A stretch of DNA of 64,000 nucleotides from Agromyces humatus (GTDB lineage: Bacteria > Actinomycetota > Actinomycetes > Actinomycetales > Microbacteriaceae). Below are positions 44,711 to 54,671 of the stretch, in pieces. The stretch is from assembly GCF_021228295.1 (NCBI RefSeq), contig NZ_JAJQPD010000002.1:62001-126000 (forward strand), in the 5' to 3' direction. The translations under genes were made by a program, and so were the position numbers. Positions within the stretch are counted from its first letter, which is position 1, and each line of letters starts with the position of its first letter. The notes below the pieces were generated by a model. The model did no database searches and was not told the origin of the DNA. It worked only from the letters and a program-made list of their open reading frames with translations.

Positions 44711-47437
44711 CTAGCTCTCGCCGCCGGCCGATCCGGTGGTTCCCGCATTCACGTCGTGAAGGCGGTACTTCTCGATCGCCTGCGCAGGCAGCGACCGGTC
44801 GATCTCACCGCGCTCGGCGAGCATCTCGAGCGTGCGGACCACGACCGATGGTCCGTCGATCTTGAAGTATCGACGTGCCGCAGGACGCGTGTCGGAGAAC
44901 CCGAAGTCGTCGGCGCCGAGGGTCGCGAACGGCCCGGGCACGTAGGCGCGGACCTGGTCGGGCACCGCGTGCATGAAATCGGACACGGCGACGAACGGTC
45001 CGCGAGCGCCCGCGAGCTTCTGCGTGAGGTAGGGAACCTGCCGGTCGGCGTCGGGGTGCAGGAAGTTGTGCTCGTCGGCGGCGAGGCCGTCGCGGCGCAG
45101 CTCGGACCAGCTGGTGACGCTCCAGACATCGGCCGAGACGCCCCAGTCGTTCGCAAGCAGCTGCTGCGCCTCGATGATCCACGGCACCGCGACGCCCGAC
45201 GCGAGCAGTTGGGCCTTCGGCCCGCCCTGCGTCGACTCGCTGAGGCGGTGCAGACCCCGCACGATGCCGTCGACGTCGACCCCCTCGGGCTCAGCCGGGT
45301 GGATGATCGGCTCGTTGTAGACCGTGAGGTAGTACATGACGTTCGGGTCGGGGTGGTTGCCGCCGTACATGCGCTCGAGGCCCGATCGCATGATGTGCCC
45401 GATCTCGTACCCGTAGGCGGGGTCGTACGACACGACGGCGGGGTTGGTCGACGCGAGCAGTTGCGAGTGCCCGTCGGCGTGCTGCAGGCCTTCGCCCGTG
45501 AGCGTGGTGCGTCCTGCGGTCGCGCCGATGATGAATCCGCGCGCCATCTGGTCGCCCGCCGCCCACATCGCGTCGCCCGTGCGCTGGAACCCGAACATCG
45601 AGTAGAAGACGTATACGGGAATGAGCGGCTCGCCCTGCGTCGAGTACGACGTGCCGACATTGGTGAACGCGGCCATCGCGCCGGCCTCGTTGATGCCCAC
45701 GTGCAGGATCTGCCCCTGCGGGCTCTCCTTGTAGGCGAGCAGCAGCTCGCGGTCGACCGACGTGTAGTGCTGGCCGTTCGGGTTGTAGATCTTCGCGGTG
45801 GGGAAGAACGCGTCGATGCCGAACGTGCGCGCCTCGTCGGGAATGATCGGCACGATGCGGTGGCCGAACTCCTTCGAGCGGATGAGGTCTTTCAACAGCC
45901 GCACGAACGCCATCGTCGTGGCGATCTCCTGCGTGCCCGAACCCTTCTTCGCGATCGCGTAGGCCGAATCGTCGGGCAGCGACAGCGCCGTGTGCGCCGA
46001 CCGGCGCTCGGGCAGGTATCCGCCCAGTTCGCGGCGGCGCTCGTGGAGGTACCGGATCGCCTCGTCCTGGTCGCCCGGGTGGTAGTAGGGCGGCAGGTAG
46101 GGGTTCTCCTCGAGCTGCGCGTCGGTGATGGGGATGCGCATCGTGTCGCGGAACGTCTTGAGGTTGTCGAGGGTCATCTTCTTCATCTGATGGGTCGCGT
46201 TGCGACCCTCGAAGGCGGGACCGAGGCCGTAGCCCTTGATCGTCTTCGCGAGGATGACGGTCGGCTGGCCCTTGTGCTCGGTGGCGGCCTTGAACGCCGC
46301 GTACACCTTGCGGTAGTCGTGGCCCCCGCGCTTCAGGCCCCAGACCTCGTCGTCGGAGAGGTCCTTAACGAGCTCGAGCGCGCGCGGGTCGCGCCCGAAG
46401 AAGTTCTCGCGCACGTATGCGCCCGACTCGGCCTTGTAGGTCTGGTAGTCGCCGTCGGGCGTGACGTTCATGAGGTTGCGCAGCGCGCCCTCGTGGTCAC
46501 GGGCGAGCAGGTCGTCCCACTCGCGCCCCCAGACCACTTTGATGACATTCCAGCCGGCGCCGCGGAAGAAGCTTTCGAGCTCCTGGATGATCTTGCCGTT
46601 GCCGCGCACCGGTCCGTCGAGTCGTTGCAGGTTGCAGTTGATGACGAACGTGAGGTTGTCGAGGCCCTCGTTTGCCGCCACCTGAAGCTGGCCACGGCTC
46701 TCGACCTCGTCCATCTCGCCGTCGCCGAGGAACGCCCACACCTGTTGGTCGCCGGCATCCTTGATGCCGCGGTTGGTGAGGTACTTGTTGGCCTGCGCCT
46801 GGTAGATCGCATTGATGGGGCCGAGGCCCATCGACACGGTCGGGAACTGCCAGAACTCGGGCATGAGTCGCGGGTGCGGGTACGACGACAGGCCGTCGGG
46901 CGCGTGCGACTTCTCTTGCCGGAACCCGTCGAGCTGATCGGTCGAGAGCCGGCCCTCGAGGAACGCACGGGCGTAGGTGCCTGGTGAGGCGTGACCCTGG
47001 ATGAAGATCTGGTCGCCGCCACCCGGGTGGTCCTGGCCGCGGAAGAAGTGGTTGAACCCGACCTCGTAGAGCGCGGCGGATGACGCGTACGTCGAGATGT
47101 GGCCGCCGACCGCGATGCCGGGGCGCTGCGCCCGGTGCACGAGCACCGCGGCGTTCCATCGGATCCACGCACGGTACCGGCGCTCGATCTCTTCGTCGCC
47201 GGGGAACTCGGGCTCGTTCTCGGGGGCGATGGTGTTGAGGTAGTCGGTCGTCGGAACCATCGGCACCCCGAGGTGCAGTTCCTTCGATCGCTTGAGCAGG
47301 CTCAACATGATCTCGCGGGCGCGCTGGTGCCCCTTCTCGGCGACGAGCGCATCAAGCGACTCGGACCACTCCGAAGTCTCTTCGGGATCAGCGTCCAGCG
47401 CCTCGACCGAGTACGGATCCTGGTCGTTGACAGTCAC
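44711..47437 (-). CDS. aceE: Pyruvate dehydrogenase E1 component, homodimeric type
   Basis: A 908-residue thiamine-diphosphate enzyme decarboxylating pyruvate and passing the acetyl group to lipoyl E2. The ThDP motif is G-D-G-E-M-D-E...N, at [20 protein letters not shown] with [11 protein letters not shown] after it. [20 protein letters not shown] and [19 protein letters not shown] are the homodimeric E1 signatures. An upstream in-frame extension to 48121 runs through a tRNA-proximal region and is rejected; GTG 47437 follows AGAGGTCGAG. It precedes the fas operon on the same strand, linking acetyl-CoA supply with lipid synthesis. Confidence 0.96.
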   Translation of the reverse strand: MTVNDQDPYSVEALDADPEETSEWSESLDALVAEKGHQRAREIMLSLLKRSKELHLGVPMVPTTDYLNTIAPENEPEFPGDEEIERRYRAWIRWNAAVLVHRAQRPGIAVGGHISTYASSAALYEVGFNHFFRGQDHPGGGDQIFIQGHASPGTYARAFLEGRLSTDQLDGFRQEKSHAPDGLSSYPHPRLMPEFWQFPTVSMGLGPINAIYQAQANKYLTNRGIKDAGDQQVWAFLGDGEMDEVESRGQLQVAANEGLDNLTFVINCNLQRLDGPVRGNGKIIQELESFFRGAGWNVIKVVWGREWDDLLARDHEGALRNLMNVTPDGDYQTYKAESGAYVRENFFGRDPRALELVKDLSDDEVWGLKRGGHDYRKVYAAFKAATEHKGQPTVILAKTIKGYGLGPAFEGRNATHQMKKMTLDNLKTFRDTMRIPITDAQLEENPYLPPYYHPGDQDEAIRYLHERRRELGGYLPERRSAHTALSLPDDSAYAIAKKGSGTQEIATTMAFVRLLKDLIRSKEFGHRIVPIIPDEARTFGIDAFFPTAKIYNPNGQHYTSVDRELLLAYKESPQGQILHVGINEAGAMAAFTNVGTSYSTQGEPLIPVYVFYSMFGFQRTGDAMWAAGDQMARGFIIGATAGRTTLTGEGLQHADGHSQLLASTNPAVVSYDPAYGYEIGHIMRSGLERMYGGNHPDPNVMYYLTVYNEPIIHPAEPEGVDVDGIVRGLHRLSESTQGGPKAQLLASGVAVPWIIEAQQLLANDWGVSADVWSVTSWSELRRDGLAADEHNFLHPDADRQVPYLTQKLAGARGPFVAVSDFMHAVPDQVRAYVPGPFATLGADDFGFSDTRPAARRYFKIDGPSVVVRTLEMLAERGEIDRSLPAQAIEKYRLHDVNAGTTGSAGGES

Positions 47438-47599
47438 ACTCGACCTCTCTGTTCTGCAGGTCGTGCCTGCGTCGTGTGGGCGTGCGCGTACCGACGCGGA
47501 CCGGCTTCGCAGCCGCATGGCACCTCTCGACATCCTAGTGAGTCTGATTCGGTCCCGTCGGCTAGGGTGAGGGTCGCCATCACGGAAGGGAGCCCATTC

Positions 47600-48058
47600 A
47601 TGATCCTCGAGCCCGGCGTCGTCGCGCCCGAGTTCGACCTCGTCAACCAGTTCGGGCAACCAGTGCGACTCGCCGATTTCCGCGGTGACAGGCCCGTTGC
47701 CCTCGTGTTCGTTCCGCTCGCCTTCTCGCGCGTCTGCCAGGGCGAGCTCTGCGAGCTTCGCGACAATTTCGCGATGTTCGCCGATTCGACCGTCGAACTC
47801 CTCGGCATCTCGGTCGACTCCAAGCACACCTTGCGCGCGTGGGCTGAGGCGGAGTCGTATTGGTTCCAGCTCCTCGCCGACTTCTGGCCGCACGGCGAGG
47901 TCGCGGCCGCGTACGGCGCGTTCGACGATCTCGCGGGCACTGCGCACCGCGCCACCTTCGTGATCGGTGCCGACGGTGTCATCGTGTCGAGCTTCTCGAC
48001 ACCGCGAGGCGAGGCTCGGCCCCTCGCGCTGTACCGCGACGCGCTCGCGATGCTCTGA
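47600..48058 (+). CDS. Peroxiredoxin, AhpE/BCP-like
   Basis: A 152-residue thioredoxin-fold peroxidase. The peroxidatic Cys46 is in [18 protein letters not shown]; Ser43 replaces the common Thr three residues before it. A second Cys51, five residues later, gives the C-x4-C pair used by bacterioferritin-comigratory proteins, while the rest looks like one-Cys AhpE. The later Arg is in [14 protein letters not shown] 47600 follows GGAAGGGAG. Divergent from aceE, 162 bases apart. Confidence 0.9.
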   Translation: MILEPGVVAPEFDLVNQFGQPVRLADFRGDRPVALVFVPLAFSRVCQGELCELRDNFAMFADSTVELLGISVDSKHTLRAWAEAESYWFQLLADFWPHGEVAAAYGAFDDLAGTAHRATFVIGADGVIVSSFSTPRGEARPLALYRDALAML

Positions 48059-48124
48059 GATCGGTTCGGCGCCCGGCGCCACCGCCCGCGCTCGGATAGC
48101 ATTGGCGTGCACCGCATGCATCGC

Positions 48125-48200
48125 GGGCCTTTAGCTCAGTTGGTAGAGCGCCACGTTTACACCGTGGATGTCGTCGGTTCGAGCCCGGCAGGGCCCACCA
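48125..48200 (+). tRNA. tRNA-Val (anticodon TAC), CCA encoded
   Basis: The cloverleaf folds by eye. Acceptor GGGCCTT/AGGGCCC; D arm GCTC-AGTTGGTA-GAGC; anticodon stem CCACG/CGTGG with loop TTTACAC, anticodon TAC for GUA/GUG valine; T arm GTCGG-TTCGAGC-CCGGC. Discriminator A at 48197 is followed by genomic CCA. Confidence 0.97.
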
Positions 48201-48351
48201 CGGCGCACTGTTCCTTCCCCGGCGGGCGTGTGACGATCCGCTCATCCTCGACGGTTGGGCGATCGTATCGGTGGCAGTGCGACCGGGCGGCGACCGCCAC
48301 ACCGCTGCGTGCGGCCGTTCCGTGCGCGCTTCCCGACGCTAGGCTGGTCGG

Positions 48352-49170
48352 GTGCCGGCCACCCTCGCAGAGATCCTGACGACGATCGATCGGCTGTGGC
48401 CGTTCGAGGGCGCGGAGTCCTGGGACGCCTCGGGGCTGGTCAGCGGCGATCCGGCGGCCCCCGTGCGACGCGTGCGTTTCGCCGTCGACGCGGTCGCGGC
48501 AACGGTCGATGAGGCCGTCGAGGCCGGCGCCGACCTGCTCGTGACCCATCATCCATTGCTGCTTCGCGGTGTGACGAGCATCGCCGAGGATCGGTACAAG
48601 GGTGCCCTGCTCGCCCGGCTGATCCGCGCCGACTGCGCCCTCATCAGCGCCCACACGAACGCCGACGTCGTCGAGCACGGAACGTCCGCCGTCCTCGCCA
48701 GGGCTCTCGACCTCGAGGGCATCGCCCCGATCGTCCCGGCCGCGAACCCCGACCTCGGGCTCGGGCGCGTCGGGCGCCTCGCTGAGCCGACCACGCTCGG
48801 CCGCCTGGCGCGACGCCTCGCAGAGATCCTCCCGCCGACCGCAACCGGCGTGCGGGTGTCGGGCGCATACGACGACCCCGTCGAGGCCATCGCCGTGTGC
48901 GGCGGAGCGGGCGACTCACTGCTCACCCATCCCGCCGTGCGGAGCGCCGACGTCTACATCACGGCCGACCTGCGCCACCACCCGGCTTCAGAAGCGCGCG
49001 AGCAGGCGATGCTCGGAGCCGGCCCGGCCCTCATCGACGTCTCGCACTGGGCCAGTGAATGGCTCTGGCTCGCCACCGGCGCCGAAGAACTGCGCATCGC
49101 CCACCCCGGGCTCGAGATCGAGGTGAGCGACGTGCGCACCGACCCGTGGGACTTCCAGGTCGTGCAATGA
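48352..49170 (+). CDS. NIF3-family dinuclear metal-center protein
   Basis: A 272-residue member of the NIF3/YbgI family (hexameric, two metals per subunit). Landmarks: LWPFEGAESWDASGLVSGDP at the start, TADLLVTHHPLLLRG-type metal site seen as DLLVTHHPLLLRGVT, ISAHTNADVVEHGTS in the middle, and late VYITADLRHHPASEAREQAM and LIDVSHWASEW, which supply His and Glu ligands. GTG 48352 start. Often listed as GTP cyclohydrolase I type 2, but the function is unsettled. The following gene begins 38 bases later. Confidence 0.9.
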   Translation: MPATLAEILTTIDRLWPFEGAESWDASGLVSGDPAAPVRRVRFAVDAVAATVDEAVEAGADLLVTHHPLLLRGVTSIAEDRYKGALLARLIRADCALISAHTNADVVEHGTSAVLARALDLEGIAPIVPAANPDLGLGRVGRLAEPTTLGRLARRLAEILPPTATGVRVSGAYDDPVEAIAVCGGAGDSLLTHPAVRSADVYITADLRHHPASEAREQAMLGAGPALIDVSHWASEWLWLATGAEELRIAHPGLEIEVSDVRTDPWDFQVVQ

Positions 49171-49207
49171 TGTCGAGTCAACACCCGATCCCCGCGAGGA
49201 GCACCAC

Positions 49208-49945
49208 GTGAAGGCCAGCCCAGCCGATCAAGAGCAACTGCTGCGACTCCAGTCGCTCGACACCAGGATGCAGCAGCTCGATCACCGGCTCGGCTCGCTG
49301 CCGCAGGCTGCCCCGCTCGCCGACCTCGGCGCCAGGGACACGGCTGTCCGGGGCACTCGTGCCGAGGCAGTGGGGCGACTTGAAGATGCCAGGGCCGAGC
49401 TCGCTCGGCTCGAATCCGATGTCGCCGTCGTCGAAGCGCGTATCGCGCGCGACACCGACCGCCTGCAGCACACCTCGTCGGTGAAGGACGTGGCCGCGCT
49501 CGAATCCGAGCTCACCTCGCTCGCGAAGCGCCGCAACGACCTCGAAGATCAGGAGCTCGTGGTGATGGAGAAGGTCGAGGAGGCCGAGGTCACCGTCGAC
49601 AGCATCGACCTCCAGCGCGCGGCGATCGTCGCCGAAGTCGCAACGCTCGAAGCCGAGCGCGACGAGGCCGCCGGCGGTCTCACCGTGGAGCGCGACCAGA
49701 CCGAGCGCGACCGCGCGGTCGTCGCCGGCGGCGTCCCGGCAGACCTGCTCGCGTTCTACGAGCAGCGCCGCGCCCGCGGCGGCGGCGTCGGCGCGGCGCT
49801 GCTGCGCCAGCGCACCTGCGGCGGCTGCACGATCACGCTCACCGGGTCCGACCTCGAGACCGTGCGCCGATCAGCGCCCGACGATGTCGTGCAGTGCCCC
49901 GAATGCGACCGCATCCTGGTGCGAACCGATGAGTCGGGTCTCTGA
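49208..49945 (+). CDS. C4-type zinc-ribbon protein with long coiled coil
   Basis: About 245 residues. Most of residues 5-165 form a heptad-rich coiled coil (for example LEDARAELARLESDVAVVEA). The C-terminus is a zinc ribbon with C-G-G-C (RTCGGCTITLTG) and C-P-E-C (VVQCPECDRILVRT). This layout is the conserved actinobacterial/chlamydial zf-RING_7-like family found next to NIF3-family genes. GTG 49208 follows GAGGAGCACC. Nucleic-acid or protein binding is presumed. Confidence 0.88.
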   Translation: MKASPADQEQLLRLQSLDTRMQQLDHRLGSLPQAAPLADLGARDTAVRGTRAEAVGRLEDARAELARLESDVAVVEARIARDTDRLQHTSSVKDVAALESELTSLAKRRNDLEDQELVVMEKVEEAEVTVDSIDLQRAAIVAEVATLEAERDEAAGGLTVERDQTERDRAVVAGGVPADLLAFYEQRRARGGGVGAALLRQRTCGGCTITLTGSDLETVRRSAPDDVVQCPECDRILVRTDESGL

Positions 49946-50021
49946 CCTCGCGCAGGGCGCGGCGTGGGGCATCCGATCGCACGTTGCCGTGACGCACCGG
50001 TGCCGACGGTAGGCTGGAATC

Positions 50022-50405
<384 letters not shown>

Positions 50406-50474
50406 ACCGAACCACAGGGCCGCACCGAACGACTCGGCCGCAGATGGGGGAGCCCACCGATCGACGTGCCGTGC

Positions 50475-51227
50475 TCAGTGGGCGGCGAGTGACGCGGCGC
50501 CGAGGATGCCGGCATTGTTGCGGTGCACGGCGGGCACGATCGGGGTCTTCAGGTCGAGCAGGGGCAGGAAGTGCTCGTGGTGCTTCGATACGCCGCCGCC
50601 GACCACGAAGAGGTCGGGGGAGAACAGGAACTCCACCATCGCGTAGAACCGCTGCAGGCGTGTCGCCCACTCGTCCCAGCCGAGTTCCTCGCGCTCCATC
50701 GCCGAGTACGCCGCGCGCGTCTCGGCGCCGACACCGTCGACCTCCATGTGGCCGAGCTCGGTGTTCGGCACCAGCACGCCGTCGTAGAGGAATGCCGACC
50801 CGATGCCGGTGCCCAGTGTCGTGAGGATCACGAGGCCCTCGGCGCCCACGGCCGCGCCGTACCGCGATTCGGCGTACCCTGCGGCATCGGCGTCGTTGAT
50901 GAAGTGGATCTCGCGTCCGAGCTCCTGCTCGAACAGCTCTTCGGCGGGCAGGCCGATCCACTCCTCCGAGATGTTCGCGGCCGACAGCGTGCGACCGTGC
51001 TTCACGACGGCGGGGAAGCAGACACCGAGCGGGAGCTTCGTGCGGCCGCGCTCGTCGAGCTGGTCGAGCAGATCGCGCGTGGCATCGAGGATGTCGGCGG
51101 GTCGGCCGCCCTTGGGCGTGCGCACCTTGGTGCGCTCCGAAGCGAGCTCGCCGGTCGCGAGATCGACGATCGCCCCCTTGATGCCCGTGCCGCCGATGTC
51201 GATGCCGATCGCCTGCTCAGTCGCCAT
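50475..51227 (-). CDS. ppgK: Polyphosphate glucokinase (ROK family)
   Basis: A 250-residue kinase phosphorylating glucose with polyphosphate or ATP. The phosphate loop is at the start (IGIDIGGTGIKGAIVDLATG), followed by TPKGGRPADIL, where the T-P-K-G-G loop is found in polyphosphate glucokinases, then the catalytic Asp in FINDADAAGYAESRYG and LTTLGTGIGSAFLYDG. The common ROK zinc motif is absent, as in this subfamily. Convergent with rnpB. Confidence 0.93.
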   Translation of the reverse strand: MATEQAIGIDIGGTGIKGAIVDLATGELASERTKVRTPKGGRPADILDATRDLLDQLDERGRTKLPLGVCFPAVVKHGRTLSAANISEEWIGLPAEELFEQELGREIHFINDADAAGYAESRYGAAVGAEGLVILTTLGTGIGSAFLYDGVLVPNTELGHMEVDGVGAETRAAYSAMEREELGWDEWATRLQRFYAMVEFLFSPDLFVVGGGVSKHHEHFLPLLDLKTPIVPAVHRNNAGILGAASLAAH

Positions 51228-51286
51228 GGCGCCAGACTATCGCGCGGACGCACGCCGCTCTGGCGCGGGCGGGCGGCGCGCATCAG

Positions 51287-52150
51287 TCACGGCTGGGTCA
51301 GGATCTCGGCACCTCGATCGGTCACCACGAGGGTGTGCTCGAACTGCGCCGTCAGCGAGCGGTCGCGCGTGACGACGGTCCAGTCATCGGCCCACACATC
51401 CCACTCGATCGCACCGAGGGTGAGCATCGGCTCGATCGTGAACACCATGCCGGGCTCCATGACCGTGTCGAACTCGGGCGAGTCGTAGTGGGGGATGACC
51501 AGCCCCGAGTGGAACGCGCGGCCGACGCCGTGACCCGTGTAGTCGCGCACGACACCGTATCCGAAACGTTTCGCGTACGCCTCGATGGCCCGGCCGATCA
51601 CGTTGATCTGTCGGCCGGGTGCGACGGCACGGATGCCTCGCGCAAGCGCCTCGCGCGTGCGCTCGACGAGCAGGGTCGCCTCGTCGCCCGCCTCGCCGAC
51701 GAGGAAGGTGTGGTTGAGGTCGCCGTGGAATCCGTCGAGATAGGCGGTGACGTCGATGTTCACGAGGTCGCCGTCGGCGAGCACGGTGTCGTCGGGGATG
51801 CCGTGGCAGATCACCTCGTTGACCGACGTGCAGCTCGACTTCGGGTAGCCGCGGTAGCCGAGCGTCGAGGGGTAGGCGCCGTGGGCGATGACGTACTCGT
51901 GCGCGATGCGGTCGAGCTCGTCGGTGGTGACGCCGGGGCGGATGGCTGCAGCCGCGGCCTCGATCGCGCGAGCGGCGATGCGCCCGGCGACCCGAATGCG
52001 CTCGACCTCGTCGGGGGCGTACCAGTCGCCGCCCGTGTACGGCGACGGCGCCCGCTTGCCGACGTATTCGGGCCGGTCGATGGCGGCGGGCACGGATCGG
52101 GTCGGCGAGAGTCGTCCGGGGACCAGGCGGCCGGCGGAATCCTTGGGCAT
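51287..52150 (-). CDS. map: Type I methionine aminopeptidase
   Basis: A 287-residue metallopeptidase removing N-terminal Met. Ligands: Asp in [15 protein letters not shown] (two Asp), His in [10 protein letters not shown], Glu in FTIEPMLT and Glu in [11 protein letters not shown]. The N-terminal ~40 residues with [13 protein letters not shown] are the short extension seen in actinobacterial MAP, lacking a zinc finger. Divergent from the small gene at 52162, 11 bases apart. Confidence 0.95.
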   Translation of the reverse strand: MPKDSAGRLVPGRLSPTRSVPAAIDRPEYVGKRAPSPYTGGDWYAPDEVERIRVAGRIAARAIEAAAAAIRPGVTTDELDRIAHEYVIAHGAYPSTLGYRGYPKSSCTSVNEVICHGIPDDTVLADGDLVNIDVTAYLDGFHGDLNHTFLVGEAGDEATLLVERTREALARGIRAVAPGRQINVIGRAIEAYAKRFGYGVVRDYTGHGVGRAFHSGLVIPHYDSPEFDTVMEPGMVFTIEPMLTLGAIEWDVWADDWTVVTRDRSLTAQFEHTLVVTDRGAEILTQP

Positions 52151-52161
52151 AGGATCAGCCT

Positions 52162-52347
52162 ATGGCCGAGGACATCGAGCACATGTACTGGTACAACATG
52201 AACACCGGTGAGGTCGAACAGGGTTTCGTCTCGCCGTCGGTCGACCGGGTCGGTCCATTCGAGACGCGAGCCGAAGCCGAGCGGGCCCTCGAGATACTGC
52301 GGGCCAACAGCGCGAAGTGGGCCGAGGAGGACGCGTCCGAGAACTGA
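52162..52347 (+). CDS. Small SPOR-like conserved protein
   Basis: A 61-residue protein with MYWYNMNTGEVEQGFVSPSV and then VGPFETRAEAERALEILRAN, the latter like the repeat of SPOR domains (G-P-F-x-T-x-x-E-A-x-x). Widely kept next to map in Microbacteriaceae and relatives, from memory. It begins 11 bases from the divergent map gene, so promoters must overlap both coding starts. Function unknown. Confidence 0.75.
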   Translation: MAEDIEHMYWYNMNTGEVEQGFVSPSVDRVGPFETRAEAERALEILRANSAKWAEEDASEN

Positions 52348-52350
52348 GGT

Positions 52351-53235
52351 CTACTCGTAGCTGTGCTCGGAGTTCGGGTAGCTGCCGGCCTCGACGTCGG
52401 CGCGCCACTCCTTCGCGGCGTTGCTGAGGATTCCCGCCAGGTTCGCGTACTGCTTCACGAATTTCGGCACCCGGCCGATCGTGAGACCTGCCCAGTCGGT
52501 CCATACGAGCAGTTGCCCGTCGGTGTGAGGGCCGGCTCCGACGCTGATGGTGGGGATGTCGAGCAGCTCGGTGACCTGGCGTGCGGCGTCGGCCGGCACC
52601 ATCTCGAGCACGACGGCGAACGCGCCGGCGTCTTGTACGGCCTTGGCATCTGCGAGCAGCTGCTGCACGCCCTCGCCACGTCCCTGGATGACGTGACCGC
52701 CGAGCCCGTGCTCGCTCTGCGGGGTGTAGCCGATGTGCGCCATCACCGGGATGCCGGCCTGGACGATGCGGCGGATCTGCTTGAAGGAGCGTTCGCCGCC
52801 CTCGAGCTTGACCGCGTGCGCACCGGTCTCCTTCATGAACCGCACCGCGGTGTGCAACGCGTCCTCGGGCCCGTTCTCGTACGACCCGAACGGCATGTCG
52901 GCGATGACGAATGCACGCGTGACCGCGCCCGCGACCGCTCGAGCGAGCGGGATGAGCTCGTCGACGGTCACCGGAAGCGTCGTCTCATGGCCGAACACGT
53001 TGTTGCCTGCGGAATCGCCGACGAGCAGGAAGTCGATGCCCGCGTCGTCGAAGATGCGCGCCGTGAGCTGGTCGTAGCTCGTCAGCCCCGTGATCTTGAT
53101 GCCGTCGCGCTTCGCATTCTGGAAGTGCCTTGTTCGCACGCGCTTCGGGCCACCCGGCGCCGAGGCGCCGCCGTAGGGGTTCTGCTCGGCTCCGGAGGAA
53201 CTGTCGGATGCTGCGGTCTGGGGCTCGCCTGACAT
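52351..53235 (-). CDS. panB: 3-methyl-2-oxobutanoate hydroxymethyltransferase
   Basis: A 294-residue enzyme of pantothenate synthesis that makes ketopantoate from 2-oxoisovalerate and methylene-tetrahydrofolate. The (beta/alpha)8 core has ITGLTSYDQLTARIFDDAGI, then FLLVGDSAGNNVFGHETTLP with the metal Asp, VIADMPFGSY, AVKLEGG with catalytic Lys and Glu, and GIPVMAHIGYTPQS. The N-terminal ~30 residues are a polar tail. ATG 53235 chosen; the longer upstream frame is antisense to glnA2. Confidence 0.94.
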   Translation of the reverse strand: MSGEPQTAASDSSSGAEQNPYGGASAPGGPKRVRTRHFQNAKRDGIKITGLTSYDQLTARIFDDAGIDFLLVGDSAGNNVFGHETTLPVTVDELIPLARAVAGAVTRAFVIADMPFGSYENGPEDALHTAVRFMKETGAHAVKLEGGERSFKQIRRIVQAGIPVMAHIGYTPQSEHGLGGHVIQGRGEGVQQLLADAKAVQDAGAFAVVLEMVPADAARQVTELLDIPTISVGAGPHTDGQLLVWTDWAGLTIGRVPKFVKQYANLAGILSNAAKEWRADVEAGSYPNSEHSYE

Positions 53236-53323
53236 GGGGCCAATCCTTGCATACGGGGCACCCGTGCTCGGCACTGCGGGCCTGCCCGAGCCAGTACGCT
53301 GAGAACTGCGAGAGAGGGTGTGG

Positions 53324-54661
53324 ATGGATAAGCAGCGTGACTTCGTTCTTCGCACGATCGAGGAGCGGAGCGTGAAGTTCGTCAGGCTCTGGTTCACCGA
53401 TGTCGTCGGCACCCTGAAATCGGTGGCGATCGCGCCGGCCGAGGTCGAGGGCGCGTTCACCGAGGGCATCGGCTTCGACGGGTCGGCGATCGAAGGACTC
53501 AGCCGAACCTTCGAGTCCGACCTGCTCGCCTTCCCCGACCCGTCGACTTTCCAGACGCTGCCCTGGCGCGGCGACATCGACCCCACGGGGCGCATGTTCT
53601 GCGACATCACCACGCCCGACGGTGTGCCTGCGGTCGCCGATCCCCGCAACGTGCTCAAGCGCACCCTCGCGCGCGCGGCCGATCGCGGGTTCACCTTCTA
53701 CACGCACCCCGAGATCGAGTTCTACCTGCTGCGCTCGTCGAAGTACGGTGAAGACGGGCCCCAGCCGGTCGACTCGGCCGGCTACTTCGACAACGTCCCG
53801 GGCGGTACGGCGCACGATTTCCGCCGCCGATCGGTGCGCATGCTCGAAGACCTCGGAATCTCGGTGGAGTTCAGCCACCACGAGGCAGGTCCGGGCCAGA
53901 ACGAGATCGATCTGCGATATGCTGACGCCCTCACCACTGCCGACAACATCATGACGTTCCGAACGGTGGTGAAAGAGGTTGCGATCGAGCAGGGCGTCTA
54001 CGCGACGTTCATGCCGAAGCCCTTCTCGCAATACCCGGGCAGCGGCATGCACACCCACCTGTCCCTCTTCGAGGGCGACGCGAACGCGTTCTACGAGCCG
54101 GGGGCCCAGTACCAGCTGTCGAAGATCGGCCGACAGTTCATCGCAGGCCTGCTGAGGCACGCCAACGAGATCTCGGCGGTCACGAACCAGTTCGTGAACT
54201 CCTACAAGCGGCTGTGGGGTGGCGACGAGGCGCCGAGCTTCATCTGCTGGGGTCACAACAACCGCTCGGCCCTCGTGCGCGTGCCGCTCTACAAGCCCAA
54301 CAAGGGCCAGAGCGCTCGGGTCGAGTATCGCGCGATCGACTCGGCCGCGAACCCGTATCTCGCGTTCTCGCTGCTGCTCGCCGCGGGAATGAAGGGCATC
54401 GAAGAGGGCTACGAGCTGCCGCCCGAGGCCGAAGACGACGTGTGGGCGCTGACCGACAGCGAGCGCCGCGCCCTCGGCTACAGCCCGCTCCCGGCGAGTC
54501 TCGACCACGCGATCGAGTACATGGAGACCTCAGAACTGGTGGCCGAAACGCTCGGCGAGCAGGTGTTCAACTACGTGCTCGCGAACAAGCGGGCCGAGTG
54601 GCGCGACTACCGATCGCAGGTGACGCCGTTCGAGTTGCAGCGGAACCTCGAGATCCTCTGA
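53324..54661 (+). CDS. glnA2: Glutamine synthetase type I, GlnA2-like
   Basis: A ~445-residue ligase. Landmarks: FDGSAIEGLSRTFESDLLAF latch region, PEIEFYLLR and HHEAGPGQNEIDLRYADA with metal Glu, the ATP-site KPFSQYPGSGMHTHLSLF, NSYKRL and the Arg flap NRSALVRVP. The family adenylylation segment is reduced to EGYELPPEAEDDVWAL. It lacks the 25-residue insertion of the beta form, so it is the shorter type. ATG 53324 follows AGAGAGGG; GTG 53318 is too close to that site. It precedes glnE by 10 bases, the arrangement found in mycobacteria for glnA2-glnE. Confidence 0.93.
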   Translation: MDKQRDFVLRTIEERSVKFVRLWFTDVVGTLKSVAIAPAEVEGAFTEGIGFDGSAIEGLSRTFESDLLAFPDPSTFQTLPWRGDIDPTGRMFCDITTPDGVPAVADPRNVLKRTLARAADRGFTFYTHPEIEFYLLRSSKYGEDGPQPVDSAGYFDNVPGGTAHDFRRRSVRMLEDLGISVEFSHHEAGPGQNEIDLRYADALTTADNIMTFRTVVKEVAIEQGVYATFMPKPFSQYPGSGMHTHLSLFEGDANAFYEPGAQYQLSKIGRQFIAGLLRHANEISAVTNQFVNSYKRLWGGDEAPSFICWGHNNRSALVRVPLYKPNKGQSARVEYRAIDSAANPYLAFSLLLAAGMKGIEEGYELPPEAEDDVWALTDSERRALGYSPLPASLDHAIEYMETSELVAETLGEQVFNYVLANKRAEWRDYRSQVTPFELQRNLEIL

Positions 54662-54671
54662 CCGCGCGGCG

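Noticed and set aside
44660-46987. A 775-residue plus-strand open frame
   Set aside because: It lies antisense to aceE, whose own frame has complete enzyme motifs. No domain is visible in the shadow.
47438-48121. N-terminal extension of aceE by 228 residues
   Set aside because: The extension is antisense to the peroxiredoxin gene and its composition is not protein-like; GTG 47437 has a ribosome site and gives normal E1 length.
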